A stretch of DNA of 64,000 nt from Cellulomonas terrae (GTDB lineage: Bacteria > Actinomycetota > Actinomycetes > Actinomycetales > Cellulomonadaceae). This document shows positions 34,521 to 43,901 of this stretch, piece after piece; position 1 is the first letter of the stretch, and each line of letters opens with the position of its first letter. Position numbers and translations under genes: made by a program. The stretch lies in assembly GCF_007990265.1 (NCBI RefSeq), contig NZ_BJWH01000008.1, forward strand, positions 94,991 to 158,990, read 5' to 3'. The notes beneath the pieces were generated by a model. The model had not been told where the DNA came from and searched no databases. It worked only from the letters and a program-made list of their open reading frames with translations.

Positions 34521-35459
34521 ATGTCGACCACCACCACGCTGCTCGGGCCTGCGGAGATCCGTGAGCTCGCGGAGCGTGCCGGGGTGCGCCCGACCAAGCA
34601 GCTCGGGCAGAACTTCGTGCTCGACGGCGGCACCGTGCGCAAGATCGTGCGGCAGGCCGACGTCGAGCCGGGCGACCGGGTGGTCGAGGTCGGGCCCGGT
34701 CTCGGCTCGCTCACGCTCGGGCTGCTCGAGGCGGGGGCCGACGTGGTCGCCGTGGAGATCGACCCGACGCTGGCCCGGCTGCTGCCGACGACCGTCGCGC
34801 GGCACGTGCCGGGTCTGACGGTCGTCGCGGGCGCCGACGACGAGCCGGTGGTCCTGCGCGACGACGCCGGGCGCAACCGCCTGACGATCGTCCTGGCCGA
34901 CGCCCTGGACGTGCACGCGCTGCCCGGCCCGCCGCCCGTCGCGCTCGTCGCCAACCTGCCGTACAACGTCTCCGTCCCGGTCCTGCTGACGTTCCTGGAG
35001 CGCTTCGACAGCCTGGAGCGCGTGCTCGTCATGGTGCAGGCCGAGGTGGCCGACCGGCTGGCCGCGCCGCCCGGCAGCCGCACGTACGGGGTGCCGTCCG
35101 CGAAGGCGGCCTGGTACGCGTCGGCCCGCCGGACCGCGACGGTCGGCCGCTCGGTGTTCTGGCCGGCGCCCAACGTCGACTCGGCGCTGGTGCGCTTCGA
35201 CCGTCGCGAGCCGCCCGCCACCGACGCGACCCGGGAGGCGGTCTTCGCCGTCGTCGACGCGGCGTTCGCGCAGCGCCGCAAGATGCTCCGCTCGGCCCTG
35301 TCCGCGCTGGCCGGATCCGCCGACGCCGCCGTCGCGGCCCTGGACGCGGCCGGCGTCGACCCGCAGGCGCGGGGCGAGCGCATCGACATCGCCGGGTTCG
35401 CGCGCATCGCGGAACACCTCGGGCCGGTCGGCGGTCGACCTGGCATTGTGGAGGCGTGA
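34521..35459 (+). CDS. rsmA: 16S rRNA dimethyladenosine transferase
   Basis: The 312-residue KsgA-type methyltransferase has [12 protein letters not shown], the SAM loop [19 protein letters not shown] and the catalytic NLPYNVSVP. It dimethylates A1518/A1519 in 16S rRNA. ATG 34521 is preceded at 7 nt by TAGGCT (34508-34513), so the mRNA is probably leaderless. The stop overlaps the ispE GTG by 4 nt. Confidence 0.97.
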   Translation: MSTTTTLLGPAEIRELAERAGVRPTKQLGQNFVLDGGTVRKIVRQADVEPGDRVVEVGPGLGSLTLGLLEAGADVVAVEIDPTLARLLPTTVARHVPGLTVVAGADDEPVVLRDDAGRNRLTIVLADALDVHALPGPPPVALVANLPYNVSVPVLLTFLERFDSLERVLVMVQAEVADRLAAPPGSRTYGVPSAKAAWYASARRTATVGRSVFWPAPNVDSALVRFDRREPPATDATREAVFAVVDAAFAQRRKMLRSALSALAGSADAAVAALDAAGVDPQARGERIDIAGFARIAEHLGPVGGRPGIVEA

Positions 35460-36394
35460 CGCTGACCCCCGTGGCCCCGCTGCCTGAGCACGAGGTCAGG
35501 GTCCGCGCGCCCGGCAAGGTCAACCTGTCGCTGCGGGTGGGCCCCCGCGAGGACGACGGCTACCACGCGGTGTCGACGGTGTTCCAGGCGGTGTCGGTGT
35601 TCGAGGAGGTCGTCGCGACCCCGTCGGAGCAGCGCACGCTGACCGTGAGCGGCCCGCAGGCGGAGCTGGTGCCGACGGACGGGTCGAACCTCGCGCTGCG
35701 CGCCGCAGCCCTGCTGGCCGAGCGCGCGGGGATCGACGACGGCGTCCACCTGCACCTGCACAAGGGGGTGCCGGTCGCCGGCGGGATGGCGGGCGGCTCG
35801 GCCGACGCCGCGGCGACCCTGGTGGCCTGCGACGCTCTGTGGCGGACCGGGCTCAGCCGGGACGACCTGCTGGAGCTGGCCGCCGAGCTGGGGTCGGACG
35901 TGCCGTTCTCCCTGGCCGGGCACACCGCCGTGGGCTCGGGACGAGGTCACCTGCTGACGCCGGCGCTCAGCCGCGGCGAGTTCCACTGGGCGTTCGCCGT
36001 GCAGGACCGTGGGCTGTCGACCGCCGAGGTGTACGCCGCGTTCGACGACCTGCACGGAACGGCGATCGTCCCCGACCAGGACGACGACGTCCCGCTGATG
36101 CAGGCGTTGCGCGCGGGGGACCCGCGGGCGCTCGGCGCCGCGCTGCACAACGACCTGCAGATGGCGGCGCTCGAGCTCGACCCGGGCCTCGCGGAGCCGC
36201 TCGCGGTCGCGCAGGACGCGGGGGCGCTCGGCGTCGTCGTGTCCGGGTCGGGCCCGACGGTCGCCGCCCTCGGCCGCAGCCGCCAGCACGCGCTGGTGCT
36301 CGCGGCGGCGTTCACGGCGTCGGGGGTGGCCGACCGCGTCCTGACCGCGGCCGGTCCGGTGGCCGGCGCGCGCGTCGTCAGCTCGACCGACTGA
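35456..36394 (+). CDS. ispE: 4-(cytidine 5'-diphospho)-2-C-methyl-D-erythritol kinase
   Basis: The 312-residue GHMP kinase of the MEP isoprenoid pathway has the [12 protein letters not shown] start, GYHAV, the ATP loop [15 protein letters not shown] and [14 protein letters not shown] near the C-terminus. It is coupled to rsmA through a GTGA overlap, the usual actinobacterial arrangement. Confidence 0.97.
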   Translation: MTLTPVAPLPEHEVRVRAPGKVNLSLRVGPREDDGYHAVSTVFQAVSVFEEVVATPSEQRTLTVSGPQAELVPTDGSNLALRAAALLAERAGIDDGVHLHLHKGVPVAGGMAGGSADAAATLVACDALWRTGLSRDDLLELAAELGSDVPFSLAGHTAVGSGRGHLLTPALSRGEFHWAFAVQDRGLSTAEVYAAFDDLHGTAIVPDQDDDVPLMQALRAGDPRALGAALHNDLQMAALELDPGLAEPLAVAQDAGALGVVVSGSGPTVAALGRSRQHALVLAAAFTASGVADRVLTAAGPVAGARVVSSTD

Positions 36395-36404
36395 CACCTC
36401 TGCT

Positions 36405-36449
36405 CCTTGACATCTCGTCGCGCCGAGCAATACTTAAGAACATGCTTAA
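36405..36449 (+). promoter_or_regulatory. ArsR promoter and operator (module 2)
   Basis: A consensus -35 TTGACA (36405-36410) is followed after about 18 nt by an AT-rich -10 (near 36429-36435). TTAAG (36434-36438) and CTTAA (36445-36449) form an inverted repeat with a 6-nt spacer that spans the ATG at 36442, so a bound repressor would block both initiation steps. Confidence 0.7.
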
Positions 36450-36777
36450 CAATGGCGAGCTGGACAAGGTCTTCAAGGCCCTGTCCGACGCCACCCGCCG
36501 CGCGATGGTCGAACGCCTCGTCCGCGGTCCGGTGTCGGTCAGCCAGCTCGCCGAACCCTTTGAGATGTCCCTGCCGGCGGTCCACCAGCACCTCGCGGTG
36601 CTCGAGGACGCAGGCATCGTCACCTCGCACAAGACCGGCCGGGTCCGCACGGTCCAGCTCGCCACCGACGCCCTCACGGGCGCGGGGGAGTGGATGGGCC
36701 GACAGCGGCTGCCCGCCGAGCGCCGGCTGGACCGGCTCGGCGCCTTCCTCGATCCCACCCAAGGACCCCGATCATGA
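36442..36777 (+). CDS. ArsR-family winged-helix repressor (module 2)
   Basis: The 111-residue regulator has KALSDATRRAMVERLVRG and SLPAVHQHLAVLEDAGIV. No metal-binding cysteines are seen. It belongs to the ArsR group paired with SRPBCC proteins. The ATG overlaps a TTAAG-N6-CTTAA operator, implying autorepression, and its stop overlaps the SRPBCC start (ATGA). The cassette sits between ispE and an ABC-F gene, where mycobacteria have no such pair, so it is probably an insertion. Confidence 0.92.
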   Translation: MLNNGELDKVFKALSDATRRAMVERLVRGPVSVSQLAEPFEMSLPAVHQHLAVLEDAGIVTSHKTGRVRTVQLATDALTGAGEWMGRQRLPAERRLDRLGAFLDPTQGPRS

Positions 36778-37241
36778 CTGTCGACACCACCAGCACCGTC
36801 GTCCACGCCACCTTCGTCGTCGAGCGCACGTTCGACGCCCCGCTCGATCGCGTCTGGGACGCGTTCGCCGTGCCCGAGCAGCACGCCCAGTGGTTCGGCT
36901 CCGACCCCGGGTTCACCGAGACCGAGGCGCACGAGGACTTCCGCGTCGGCGGCCGGGCCGTGCAGGACGGCCAGTGGCACGACGGCCCGACGAGCCGCTA
37001 CGAGGCCACCTACACCGACATCGTCGAGCGGTCGCGCATCGTGTCGACCTACGACATGTGGGTGGGCGGCGAGCACCTGTCGACGTCGGTGACGACCACC
37101 GAGCTCCAGGCGGTCGACGGCGGCACGCGTCTGGTCTACACGGAGCACGGCGTGTTCCTGGACGGCAAGGACGACGGCAGCACGCGCGAGTCGGGGTTCG
37201 CCGGGATCTTCGACACCCTGGCGGCGTACCTGGCCGGCTGA
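36774..37241 (+). CDS. SRPBCC/AHSA1-domain protein (module 2)
   Basis: The 155-residue START-like protein has FVVERTFDAPLDRVWDAFAV, then QWFGSDPGF and FRVGGRAVQ, ending GFAGIFDTLAAYLAG. It is coupled to the ArsR gene. Sequence and operator differ from module 1, so the two pairs are not a recent duplication. The ligand is unknown. Confidence 0.9.
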   Translation: MTVDTTSTVVHATFVVERTFDAPLDRVWDAFAVPEQHAQWFGSDPGFTETEAHEDFRVGGRAVQDGQWHDGPTSRYEATYTDIVERSRIVSTYDMWVGGEHLSTSVTTTELQAVDGGTRLVYTEHGVFLDGKDDGSTRESGFAGIFDTLAAYLAG

Positions 37242-37278
37242 GGTGCGGGGCCCGGTCGCGGACGGCAGGGTGGTCGCC

Positions 37279-37980
37279 ATGCGCGCCACCACGTCGTCCC
37301 TGATCACAGCCCTGTGCGTGCTGACCCTCCTGGGGTGCACCTCGACCGGTCCGACCGCGCCGGACCCCAGCGCGACGGCGGGGACCGGGGATGCGGCACT
37401 CACCGCGTCCCCCGCGCAGACCCCGGCCGCCGACGTCCCCGCCGAGGTCATGCTGCCCGCAGCAGCCTGGGCGGACATCACCCCGGACGACGTGCGGGAG
37501 GACTCGGCGGGCGTCGTCGGCTGGCGCGTCCCGGAGTCGTGCGACGCCGGCAACCCCGCCGACGGGGCGATGCGCACGGTCACGCAGGGCTCCGGGGAGC
37601 TCGAGTCCCGGGTCGGCGTGCACCAGGTCGCCGTGCTCGCCGACGCGGACGCCGCGGTGACCGAGGCCGACCGGCTCGCGGCCGCGCTGACCGCATGCAC
37701 GCAGCGCGTCTCCGACGACGCGACGGTGTACGTCGTCGAGCCGCTGGCCGTCGGGGCACAGGGGGTCGGCCTGGCCACCGACTACTACGGCGACACCGTC
37801 GAGGGCGCCCTCGACGACGCGATGGGCACCTACCTGACGGTCACGCGGCGCGGGAACGCGATCACCCTCGTCGCCGTCGAGGGAGGCGAGGGCACGGTCG
37901 GCACCGCGCGCGAGACCGCCACCACGAACGCCCAGGCCGCGTGGGAGCTCTTGTGCACCTACGACTCCGCGGGCTGCTGA
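37279..37980 (+). CDS. Putative lipoprotein of unknown function
   Basis: The 233-residue protein has a signal with lipobox (LTLLGC at about 17-22), a Thr/Pro/Ala-rich linker, then a compact exported domain with four further Cys (ESCDAG, TACTQ, LLCTYDSAGC). The layout resembles the sensor-type lipoproteins of actinobacteria related to the PknH extracellular domain, but I cannot assign a family. It converges on the LCP gene with 5 bp between them. Confidence 0.7.
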   Translation: MRATTSSLITALCVLTLLGCTSTGPTAPDPSATAGTGDAALTASPAQTPAADVPAEVMLPAAAWADITPDDVREDSAGVVGWRVPESCDAGNPADGAMRTVTQGSGELESRVGVHQVAVLADADAAVTEADRLAAALTACTQRVSDDATVYVVEPLAVGAQGVGLATDYYGDTVEGALDDAMGTYLTVTRRGNAITLVAVEGGEGTVGTARETATTNAQAAWELLCTYDSAGC

Positions 37981-37985
37981 CAGGC

Positions 37986-39161
37986 TCAGCAGGTCGACGA
38001 GTCGTCCGCCGAGGTCAGCACGCCGTCAGGCGGTGACCAGGGCGTCTCGACGACCGGGGGCGCCGTCGGCGTCCCCGTGGGGGTGACGTCGGGCGCCGCC
38101 GGCACCCCGACGGGCTGGTCCGCGGCGATCCGGGCCCACAGCTCGGCGGCGGCCGGTGTCGCCACGAGCCGGTTCCTGTTCGAGGGGGCCTGCTGCGTCG
38201 GCATCGACACGAACGCGATCTGGTCCGCCCGCAGGTCCCGCAGCGAGAGACCGAACCCGGTCAGGTCCGTGAGGTCACGGAATCCTTGGCTGGCCGTCAG
38301 CGAGCCGGTCGCCGCCTGCGCGAGCCGGAACAGGGCGGCGGGGTCGGTCAGCACCTCCCTGCTGAGCACCGACCGCGTCATCGCGGCCATGAGGTCCTGC
38401 TGACGCGTGATCCGGCTGGTGTCGGAGCCGTCGCCGATGTTGTGCCGCGCCCGCGCGAGCTGCACGGCCGTGGTGCCGTCGAGGACCTGCGCGCCGGCCT
38501 GGACGTGCAGGCCCGTGTACTCCGGGTCGTCGAGGTCCTCCGGCAGGCAGATGGGGACGCCGCCGATGGCGTCGACCATGTCCCGCAGCCCGACGAAGTC
38601 GACGATCATCAGCCCGTCCAGCCGGACCCCGGTCAGCAGCTCGACGGTCTTGAACGTGCAGGCCGCCGCGGACCCGACGTCCTGCCCGTGGTCCCAGCCC
38701 ACCCGGAACGCCTCGTTGAGCTGGCGGTCCTCGCGCGCCGGTGTCGTGCTGCCGTCCGTCATCGTGCACGACGGACGGTCGGCCAGCAGGTCCCGAGGGA
38801 GGGAGACCAGCTCGACGCGCGACCGGTCCGCGGCGACGTGCGCGACGATCGTCGTGTCCGACTGCATGCCCTCCTCGACGCCGCCGATGGTCGCGTTCTC
38901 GCCGCTGCGGTCGTCGGACCCGATGATCAGCAGGTTCACGGGCGACCCCGCCCGCGCGTCCCCCGGGGGTGGCTCGCTCGCCTCCGGCCTCGCGCTCTCG
39001 TCGCCCACGAGGCCCGAGAGGTCGACCCCCGAGACGTTCGACTGGAGCTCCCGGTACACCGCCGCCGCGGCGGCGAGCCCGAAGACGAGGACGCCGACGA
39101 CGGCCAGGCCGACCGCGCGCAACGCACGGCGTGGGGGGACGGTGCGCGCGTGCTGGCTCAT
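37986..39161 (-). CDS. LytR-CpsA-Psr (LCP) family glycopolymer ligase
   Basis: The 391-residue protein has one N-terminal membrane segment (about 14-36) and an extracellular LCP domain: NLLIIGSDDRSG, QSDTTIVAHV, VELVSLPRDLL, FKTVELLTGVRLDGLMIVDF and the QLARARHNIGDGSDTSRITR arginine region. LCP enzymes attach wall polymers to peptidoglycan, which may link it to the surface polysaccharide locus further on. The C-terminal tail is Pro/Thr-rich and ends in Cys. Confidence 0.94.
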   Translation of the reverse strand: MSQHARTVPPRRALRAVGLAVVGVLVFGLAAAAAVYRELQSNVSGVDLSGLVGDESARPEASEPPPGDARAGSPVNLLIIGSDDRSGENATIGGVEEGMQSDTTIVAHVAADRSRVELVSLPRDLLADRPSCTMTDGSTTPAREDRQLNEAFRVGWDHGQDVGSAAACTFKTVELLTGVRLDGLMIVDFVGLRDMVDAIGGVPICLPEDLDDPEYTGLHVQAGAQVLDGTTAVQLARARHNIGDGSDTSRITRQQDLMAAMTRSVLSREVLTDPAALFRLAQAATGSLTASQGFRDLTDLTGFGLSLRDLRADQIAFVSMPTQQAPSNRNRLVATPAAAELWARIAADQPVGVPAAPDVTPTGTPTAPPVVETPWSPPDGVLTSADDSSTC

Positions 39162-39248
39162 GCTCCGGACGCTAGTGCGCAGGTCAGTGACGGTACGGGC
39201 GGTCCGCGTGGAGGCCCTGTGCGAGTGTGCGGGTAACCTTCACAGGAC

Positions 39249-41036
39249 ATGGCACACCTACTCGGCGCGGATCGCGTCACGCTCGCGCTGGGCACGCGCA
39301 CCCTGCTCGACGAGGTCTCCCTCGGGCTCGACGACGGCCAGCGCATCGGTGTCGTCGGCCCGAACGGCGCCGGCAAGTCGACGCTGCTGCGCGTGCTGTC
39401 CGGCCTGCAGGAGCCCGACGACGGCCGGGTCACCCGCGCAGGCGGTGTGCGGATCGCCGTGCTCGACCAGCGCGACGACCTGCTGGCCGGCAGCACCGTC
39501 CTCGACGTGGTGCACGGGTCCGCCGACGAGCACGAGTGGGCCACCGACTCGCGCATCCGGTCGGTGCACGCCGGGCTGCTCGGCGACGTGTCGCTCGATG
39601 CCGACGTCGCCACCCTGTCTGGCGGCCAGCGTCGCCGCGTCGCGCTCGCGGCCCTGCTCGTGCGGGACGACGAGGTGCTCGTCCTCGACGAGCCGACCAA
39701 CCACCTCGACGTCGAGGGCGTGGCGTGGCTCGCCGCGCACCTGGTCGAGCGGTACCGGGGGTCCAACGGCGCGCTGGTCGTCGTCACCCACGACCGCTGG
39801 TTCCTCGACGCGGTCTGCACGCGCACGTGGGAGGTGCACGACGGGACGGTCGACCAGTACGAGGGCGGGTACGCCGCGTACGTGCTGGCGCGTGCCGAGC
39901 GGGCGCGGACGGCGTCGACGACCGAGGAGAAGCGTCAGAACCTGTTGCGCAAGGAGCTCGCGTGGCTGCGCCGGGGGGCACCCGCGCGCACCAGCAAGCC
40001 GAAGTTCCGCATCGACGCGGCCAACGCCCTGATCGAGAACGAGCCGCCGCCGCGCGACCAGCTGAGCCTGACCCGGATGGCCACCGCCCGCCTGGGCAAG
40101 GACGTGCTCGACATCGAGGACGCGTCGGTCGCGTACGGTGACCGGGTCCTCCTGCACGACGTCACCTGGCGGCTCGGCCCCGGCGACCGCGTCGGGCTGG
40201 TCGGCGTCAACGGGGCCGGCAAGACGTCCCTGCTGCGGCTCCTGTCCGGGCGGCAGCAGCCGACGACCGGCCGGGTCAAGCGCGGCAAGACCGTGCAGGT
40301 GGCGGAGCTCACGCAGGACGTCGAGGAGCTCGACGAGCTCGCGGGCCTGCGGGTGATCGAGGTGATCGAGAGCGAGAAGCGCTCGGTCGTCGTCGGCGGC
40401 AAGGAGCTCACGGCGGCGCAGCTGGTCGAGCGGCTCGGGTTCGACCGCGAGCGGTCCCGCACCCCGGTCCGGGACCTGTCGGGCGGCGAGCGGCGACGGC
40501 TGCAGCTGCTGCGCCTGCTGGTGGGGGAGCCCAACGTGCTGCTGCTCGACGAGCCGACCAACGACCTCGACACCGACACGCTGGCCGCCCTGGAGGACCT
40601 GCTCGACGGCTGGCCGGGCACGCTCGTCGTCGTCTCGCACGACCGCTACCTGCTGGAGCGCGTGTGCGACACGCAGATGGCCCTGCTGGGGGACGGCCTG
40701 CTCCGGCAGCTGCCCGGAGGGGTCGAGCAGTACCTGGACCTGCGCCGCAGCGCGACGGCGACCGCGGCGTCCCCGCTGGACGCCCGCGCGCCGACCGAGG
40801 CGGCCCCGGCGGCCGTCTCCACCGCCGACCTGCGCACGGCCCGCAAGGAGATCGCCCGGATCGAGCGCCGCCTGTCCCGGATCGCCGACCAGGAGGCCGT
40901 CCTGCACCAGCGGATGTCCGACCAGGCGACGGACCACCAGGCGGTGATCGCGCTGGACGCGGAGCTCCGGGCGCTGGCCACCGAGAAGGACGAGCTCGAG
41001 GCCGCGTGGCTCGAGGCCGCGGAGATCGTGGGCTAG
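39249..41036 (+). CDS. ABC-F family ATPase (Uup-like)
   Basis: The 595-residue soluble protein has two ABC domains. Walker A reads GPNGAGKST and GVNGAGKTS, signatures LSGGQRRRVALA and LSGGERRRLQLL, Walker B VLDEPTNHLD and LLDEPTNDLD. A C-terminal coiled coil (about 530-595) resembles Uup. ABC-F proteins act on ribosomes; a role in translation quality control or antibiotic protection cannot be separated here. TAACCT at 39234-39239 may give a near-leaderless start. Confidence 0.93.
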   Translation: MAHLLGADRVTLALGTRTLLDEVSLGLDDGQRIGVVGPNGAGKSTLLRVLSGLQEPDDGRVTRAGGVRIAVLDQRDDLLAGSTVLDVVHGSADEHEWATDSRIRSVHAGLLGDVSLDADVATLSGGQRRRVALAALLVRDDEVLVLDEPTNHLDVEGVAWLAAHLVERYRGSNGALVVVTHDRWFLDAVCTRTWEVHDGTVDQYEGGYAAYVLARAERARTASTTEEKRQNLLRKELAWLRRGAPARTSKPKFRIDAANALIENEPPPRDQLSLTRMATARLGKDVLDIEDASVAYGDRVLLHDVTWRLGPGDRVGLVGVNGAGKTSLLRLLSGRQQPTTGRVKRGKTVQVAELTQDVEELDELAGLRVIEVIESEKRSVVVGGKELTAAQLVERLGFDRERSRTPVRDLSGGERRRLQLLRLLVGEPNVLLLDEPTNDLDTDTLAALEDLLDGWPGTLVVVSHDRYLLERVCDTQMALLGDGLLRQLPGGVEQYLDLRRSATATAASPLDARAPTEAAPAAVSTADLRTARKEIARIERRLSRIADQEAVLHQRMSDQATDHQAVIALDAELRALATEKDELEAAWLEAAEIVG

Positions 41037-42223
41037 GAGGTCTCGCGGCGCATGCTGCGCAAGCCCAGCCCGGTCGCCACGCCCATGGTCAGCACGGCGC
41101 CCAGCACCACGAGCAGAGGTGCGGTCCACCCGCCGCTGGACGCGTGCACGGCCCCCAGCACGCTCGGGCCGAGCGCGGCGCAGCCGTAGCCGAGGCTCTG
41201 CACGGTCGCGGACATGCGGCGCGCGGCGGCCTGCGACCCGGCGCTGGACGCGATGACGGTGAAGATCACGGCGAAGTTCCCACCCTGCGCGACGCCTGCG
41301 AACGTGCACCACACCGGCCACCACTGCGGCGCGAGCAGCAGGCCGAGGGGCAGCGCCATCCACCCGACGGCGATCGCGGCGGCCACCGCGGCGACCGGCG
41401 CGCGCCGGCCCAGCGCGATCGGCACCGCGATGCCGCCGACCATCCCGAACAGCTGGAACAGCGCCGCAGCCCCGCCGGACGCGGCCCGCTCGAGCCCGAG
41501 CGTGTCGTGCAGGACCGAGGGCAGCCAGGCGCTGACCGCGTAGTACCCGAACGCCTGGCCGGCGAACGCGACCGCGAGGAACCAGGTGACGGGCCGCCGC
41601 CACACCGCCGGCGCGGTCGACGCGGTGACCAGCGCGACGGGCCCGGCGCGCGAGAACGGGTAGGCCTTCTGCCACACCACGAGCGCGACGACCGCGAGCA
41701 CGCCCCAGGACGCGAGCGCCCACCGCCAGCCGACGACGTCGGCGAGCGGAGCCGTCAGGGTGGTGGTCAGGACGCTGCCCCCGTTGAGCGCAGCCGTGTA
41801 CAGGCCGGTCACGCGTGGCACGTGCCCGGGGAAGTCCCGCCCGATCACCACCGGGACGGCGACGTTGCCCGCGGTGATGGCGACCCCGATGAGCACGGTC
41901 CCGACGAGGGCCGTGCCGAACCCGTCGGCGGACCGCAGGAGCGTCCCCACCAGGACGGTCACCAGCGACGCCGCGACCACCCGGCCGGTGCCCAGCCGCC
42001 CGAGCAGCACCGCCATGAGCGGCGTCGCCAGCGCGAAGCAGAGCACCGGGATGCCCGTGAGCAGGCCGACGCCCGCGGCGCTCAGCCCGAGGTCGGCCCG
42101 GACGTCGTCGACGACCGGGGCGAGGGCCGTGATGGGGGCGCGCAGGTTCAGCGCGTAGAGCAGGACCGCGGCCAGCAGCAGCCCCCGCGCAGCCGACGGT
42201 GCCATGGACCGAGCAGCCGTCAT
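41033..42223 (-). CDS. MFS transporter, CynX/NimT-like
   Basis: The 396-residue protein has 12 predicted membrane segments and the CynX-type start LLYALNLRAPITALAPVVDD, with LLTGIPVLCFALATPL. This group moves cyanate, nitroimidazoles or amino-acid-like compounds. A MarR regulator lies 4 bp upstream on the same strand, suggesting a drug- or metabolite-responsive pair. The 3' end overlaps the ABC-F gene by 4 bp. Confidence 0.9.
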   Translation of the reverse strand: MTAARSMAPSAARGLLLAAVLLYALNLRAPITALAPVVDDVRADLGLSAAGVGLLTGIPVLCFALATPLMAVLLGRLGTGRVVAASLVTVLVGTLLRSADGFGTALVGTVLIGVAITAGNVAVPVVIGRDFPGHVPRVTGLYTAALNGGSVLTTTLTAPLADVVGWRWALASWGVLAVVALVVWQKAYPFSRAGPVALVTASTAPAVWRRPVTWFLAVAFAGQAFGYYAVSAWLPSVLHDTLGLERAASGGAAALFQLFGMVGGIAVPIALGRRAPVAAVAAAIAVGWMALPLGLLLAPQWWPVWCTFAGVAQGGNFAVIFTVIASSAGSQAAARRMSATVQSLGYGCAALGPSVLGAVHASSGGWTAPLLVVLGAVLTMGVATGLGLRSMRRETS

Positions 42224-42227
42224 GCCC

Positions 42228-42725
42228 TCACGACGCGTCGAACGGCGCGGTCACCTCGCGCAGCAGGTCCGCCAGGCGGTCACGGTCCGCCTCGTCGAGG
42301 TCGCCCAGGAGACCACGCTCGACGTCGAGCAGGTCTGCGAACGCCGCGTCCACCCGGTCCAGGCCGACGGGCGTGAGCTGCACCAGCACACCGCGTCGGT
42401 CGTCGGGCGCGGGCTGCCGCTCCACCAGCCCGTGCTCCACGAGGCGGTCGATGCGGTTCGTCATGGTGCCGCTGGTGACCAGCGTCTGGGTGAGCAGCGC
42501 GCCCGGGGAGAGCCGGTACGGCGCCCCCGCGCGGCGCAGCGCCGACAGCACGTCGAACTCCCACGTCTCCAGGTCGTGCCGCGCGAACGCGGAGCGACGG
42601 GCGAGGTCGAGGTGCCGGGCCAGCCGGCTGACGCGGGACAGCACGGTCAGGGGGCGGACGTCCAGGTCCGGGCGTTCGCGTTCCCAGGCGAGGACGATCC
42701 GATCGACCTCGTCGCGTGCCACCAT
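42228..42725 (-). CDS. MarR-family regulator
   Basis: The 165-residue winged-helix regulator has LETWEFDVLSALRRAG, LTQTLVTSGTMTNRIDRLVEHGLVER and the wing DDRRGVLVQLTPVG. It probably controls itself and the coupled MFS gene. The start codon is followed upstream, after 9 bp, by the stop of a TetR gene. Confidence 0.92.
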   Translation of the reverse strand: MVARDEVDRIVLAWERERPDLDVRPLTVLSRVSRLARHLDLARRSAFARHDLETWEFDVLSALRRAGAPYRLSPGALLTQTLVTSGTMTNRIDRLVEHGLVERQPAPDDRRGVLVQLTPVGLDRVDAAFADLLDVERGLLGDLDEADRDRLADLLREVTAPFDAS

Positions 42726-42734
42726 GACGCGAGA

Positions 42735-43394
42735 TTACTCGACGTCGAGAGAGATCCCTCTCACGTACGGGGTGAGCGTCGGCCGGCGTTCGAGCGCCGA
42801 CAACCCGTTCCACGCCAGGTTCACCAGGTGCGCCGCGACGACGTTCTTGCTGGGGCTGCGCGCGTCGAGCCACCACTGCCCCGTGAGCGCGACCATGCCG
42901 ACCAGCATCTGCGCGTAGATGGGGGCCGTCTTGGGGTCCTGTCCCTGCTTCTTGAACTGGTCCGCGAGCATGTGCTCGACCTGCGAGGCGACGTCCCCGA
43001 TCAGGCTGGAGAACGTGCCCGTCGCCTGCGCGACGGGGGAGTCGCGCACCAGGATCCGGAAGCCGTCCTCGGACGCCTCGATGTACCCGAGCAGGGCGAG
43101 CGCGGTCCGCTCGACCAGCGCCTTCGGGTGCCCACCCTCCTCCAGCGCGCCGCTCAACGCCCCGGTCAGGGCATGGATCTCGCGGTCGACCACGACGGCG
43201 TAGATGCCTTCCTTGCCGCCGAAGTGCTCGTACACGACCGGCTTGGACACCTCGGCGCGCGCGGCGATCTCCTCGATGCTGGTGCCGTCGAAGCCCTTCT
43301 CGGCGAACAGTCCCCGCGCCACGTCGACCAGCTGGGCGCGCCGCTGTGTCCCCGTCATCCGGGAGCGGGTCGCGCGCTTGCTGTCGTTGGCCAC
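42735..43394 (-). CDS. TetR-family regulator
   Basis: The 219-residue regulator has an N-terminal HTH (ARGLFAEKGFDGTSIEEIA, then VSKPVVYEHFGGKEGIY) of the widespread actinobacterial TetR group. GTG 43394 fits the basic N-terminus (VANDSKRATRSR); longer frames run through the upstream tRNA region and are unlikely. The target is unknown; marR and the MFS gene follow it on the same strand. Confidence 0.9.
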   Translation of the reverse strand: MANDSKRATRSRMTGTQRRAQLVDVARGLFAEKGFDGTSIEEIAARAEVSKPVVYEHFGGKEGIYAVVVDREIHALTGALSGALEEGGHPKALVERTALALLGYIEASEDGFRILVRDSPVAQATGTFSSLIGDVASQVEHMLADQFKKQGQDPKTAPIYAQMLVGMVALTGQWWLDARSPSKNVVAAHLVNLAWNGLSALERRPTLTPYVRGISLDVE

Positions 43395-43464
43395 GCGCCC
43401 ATCATGCCGTGACCGGTCCGTCCGCCCTGGCAGACTTGGCGGCCACGACGCCCTCGGGTGTCGG

Positions 43465-43536
43465 TCCGCCCTGGTGTAACGGCAGCACGCCGGCCTTTGG
43501 AGCCGTGCAGTCCAGGTTCGAATCCTGGGGGCGGAG
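43465..43536 (+). tRNA. tRNA-Gln (anticodon TTG)
   Basis: Acceptor TCCGCCC/GGGCGGA, anticodon loop CTTTGGA with anticodon TTG, T-arm CCAGGTTCGAATCCTGG and discriminator G are readable. CCA is encoded next (43537-43539), unlike the tRNA-Ala in this window. The outermost anticodon-stem pair is C-T. Confidence 0.93.
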
Positions 43537-43561
43537 CCAGGGACGCGGTACGGTGCGAGAC

Positions 43562-43837
43562 ATGGCGACGACGCGCGACCTGCGTGCTGCATACGTCCTG
43601 CTGGGTCTGTGCGTCTTCGGGGTCGTGTCCCAGGTGGTGGACCTCGCCGCAGGCGCCACCGAGGTCGGCGTCCGGGTCACCGTGATCGTCGTCGCGGCAC
43701 TCGGAGCGGTGGCGACCGGCGTCTGGATCGCGCACCAGAAGCGGGTGCCGCCGCCGGTCCAGCGACAGCTGACCCCCGCCCCGGACGAGGTGCCGGACGA
43801 TCCGGACACGGCGGAAGCGACCTCCGCACGCGGGTAG
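43562..43837 (+). CDS. Small two-TM membrane protein of unknown function
   Basis: The 91-residue protein has two hydrophobic segments ([20 protein letters not shown] and [20 protein letters not shown]) and a charged C-terminal tail. TACGGT (43549-43554) 7 nt before the ATG suggests a leaderless mRNA. It lies just upstream of glmU; no family recognised. Confidence 0.75.
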   Translation: MATTRDLRAAYVLLGLCVFGVVSQVVDLAAGATEVGVRVTVIVVAALGAVATGVWIAHQKRVPPPVQRQLTPAPDEVPDDPDTAEATSARG

Positions 43838-43901
43838 AGTTCACGGTGCGCACGAGATCCGCCGCCCGAGACCCGGGCAGATCCGCGAGGAGCACCCCCA
43901 G

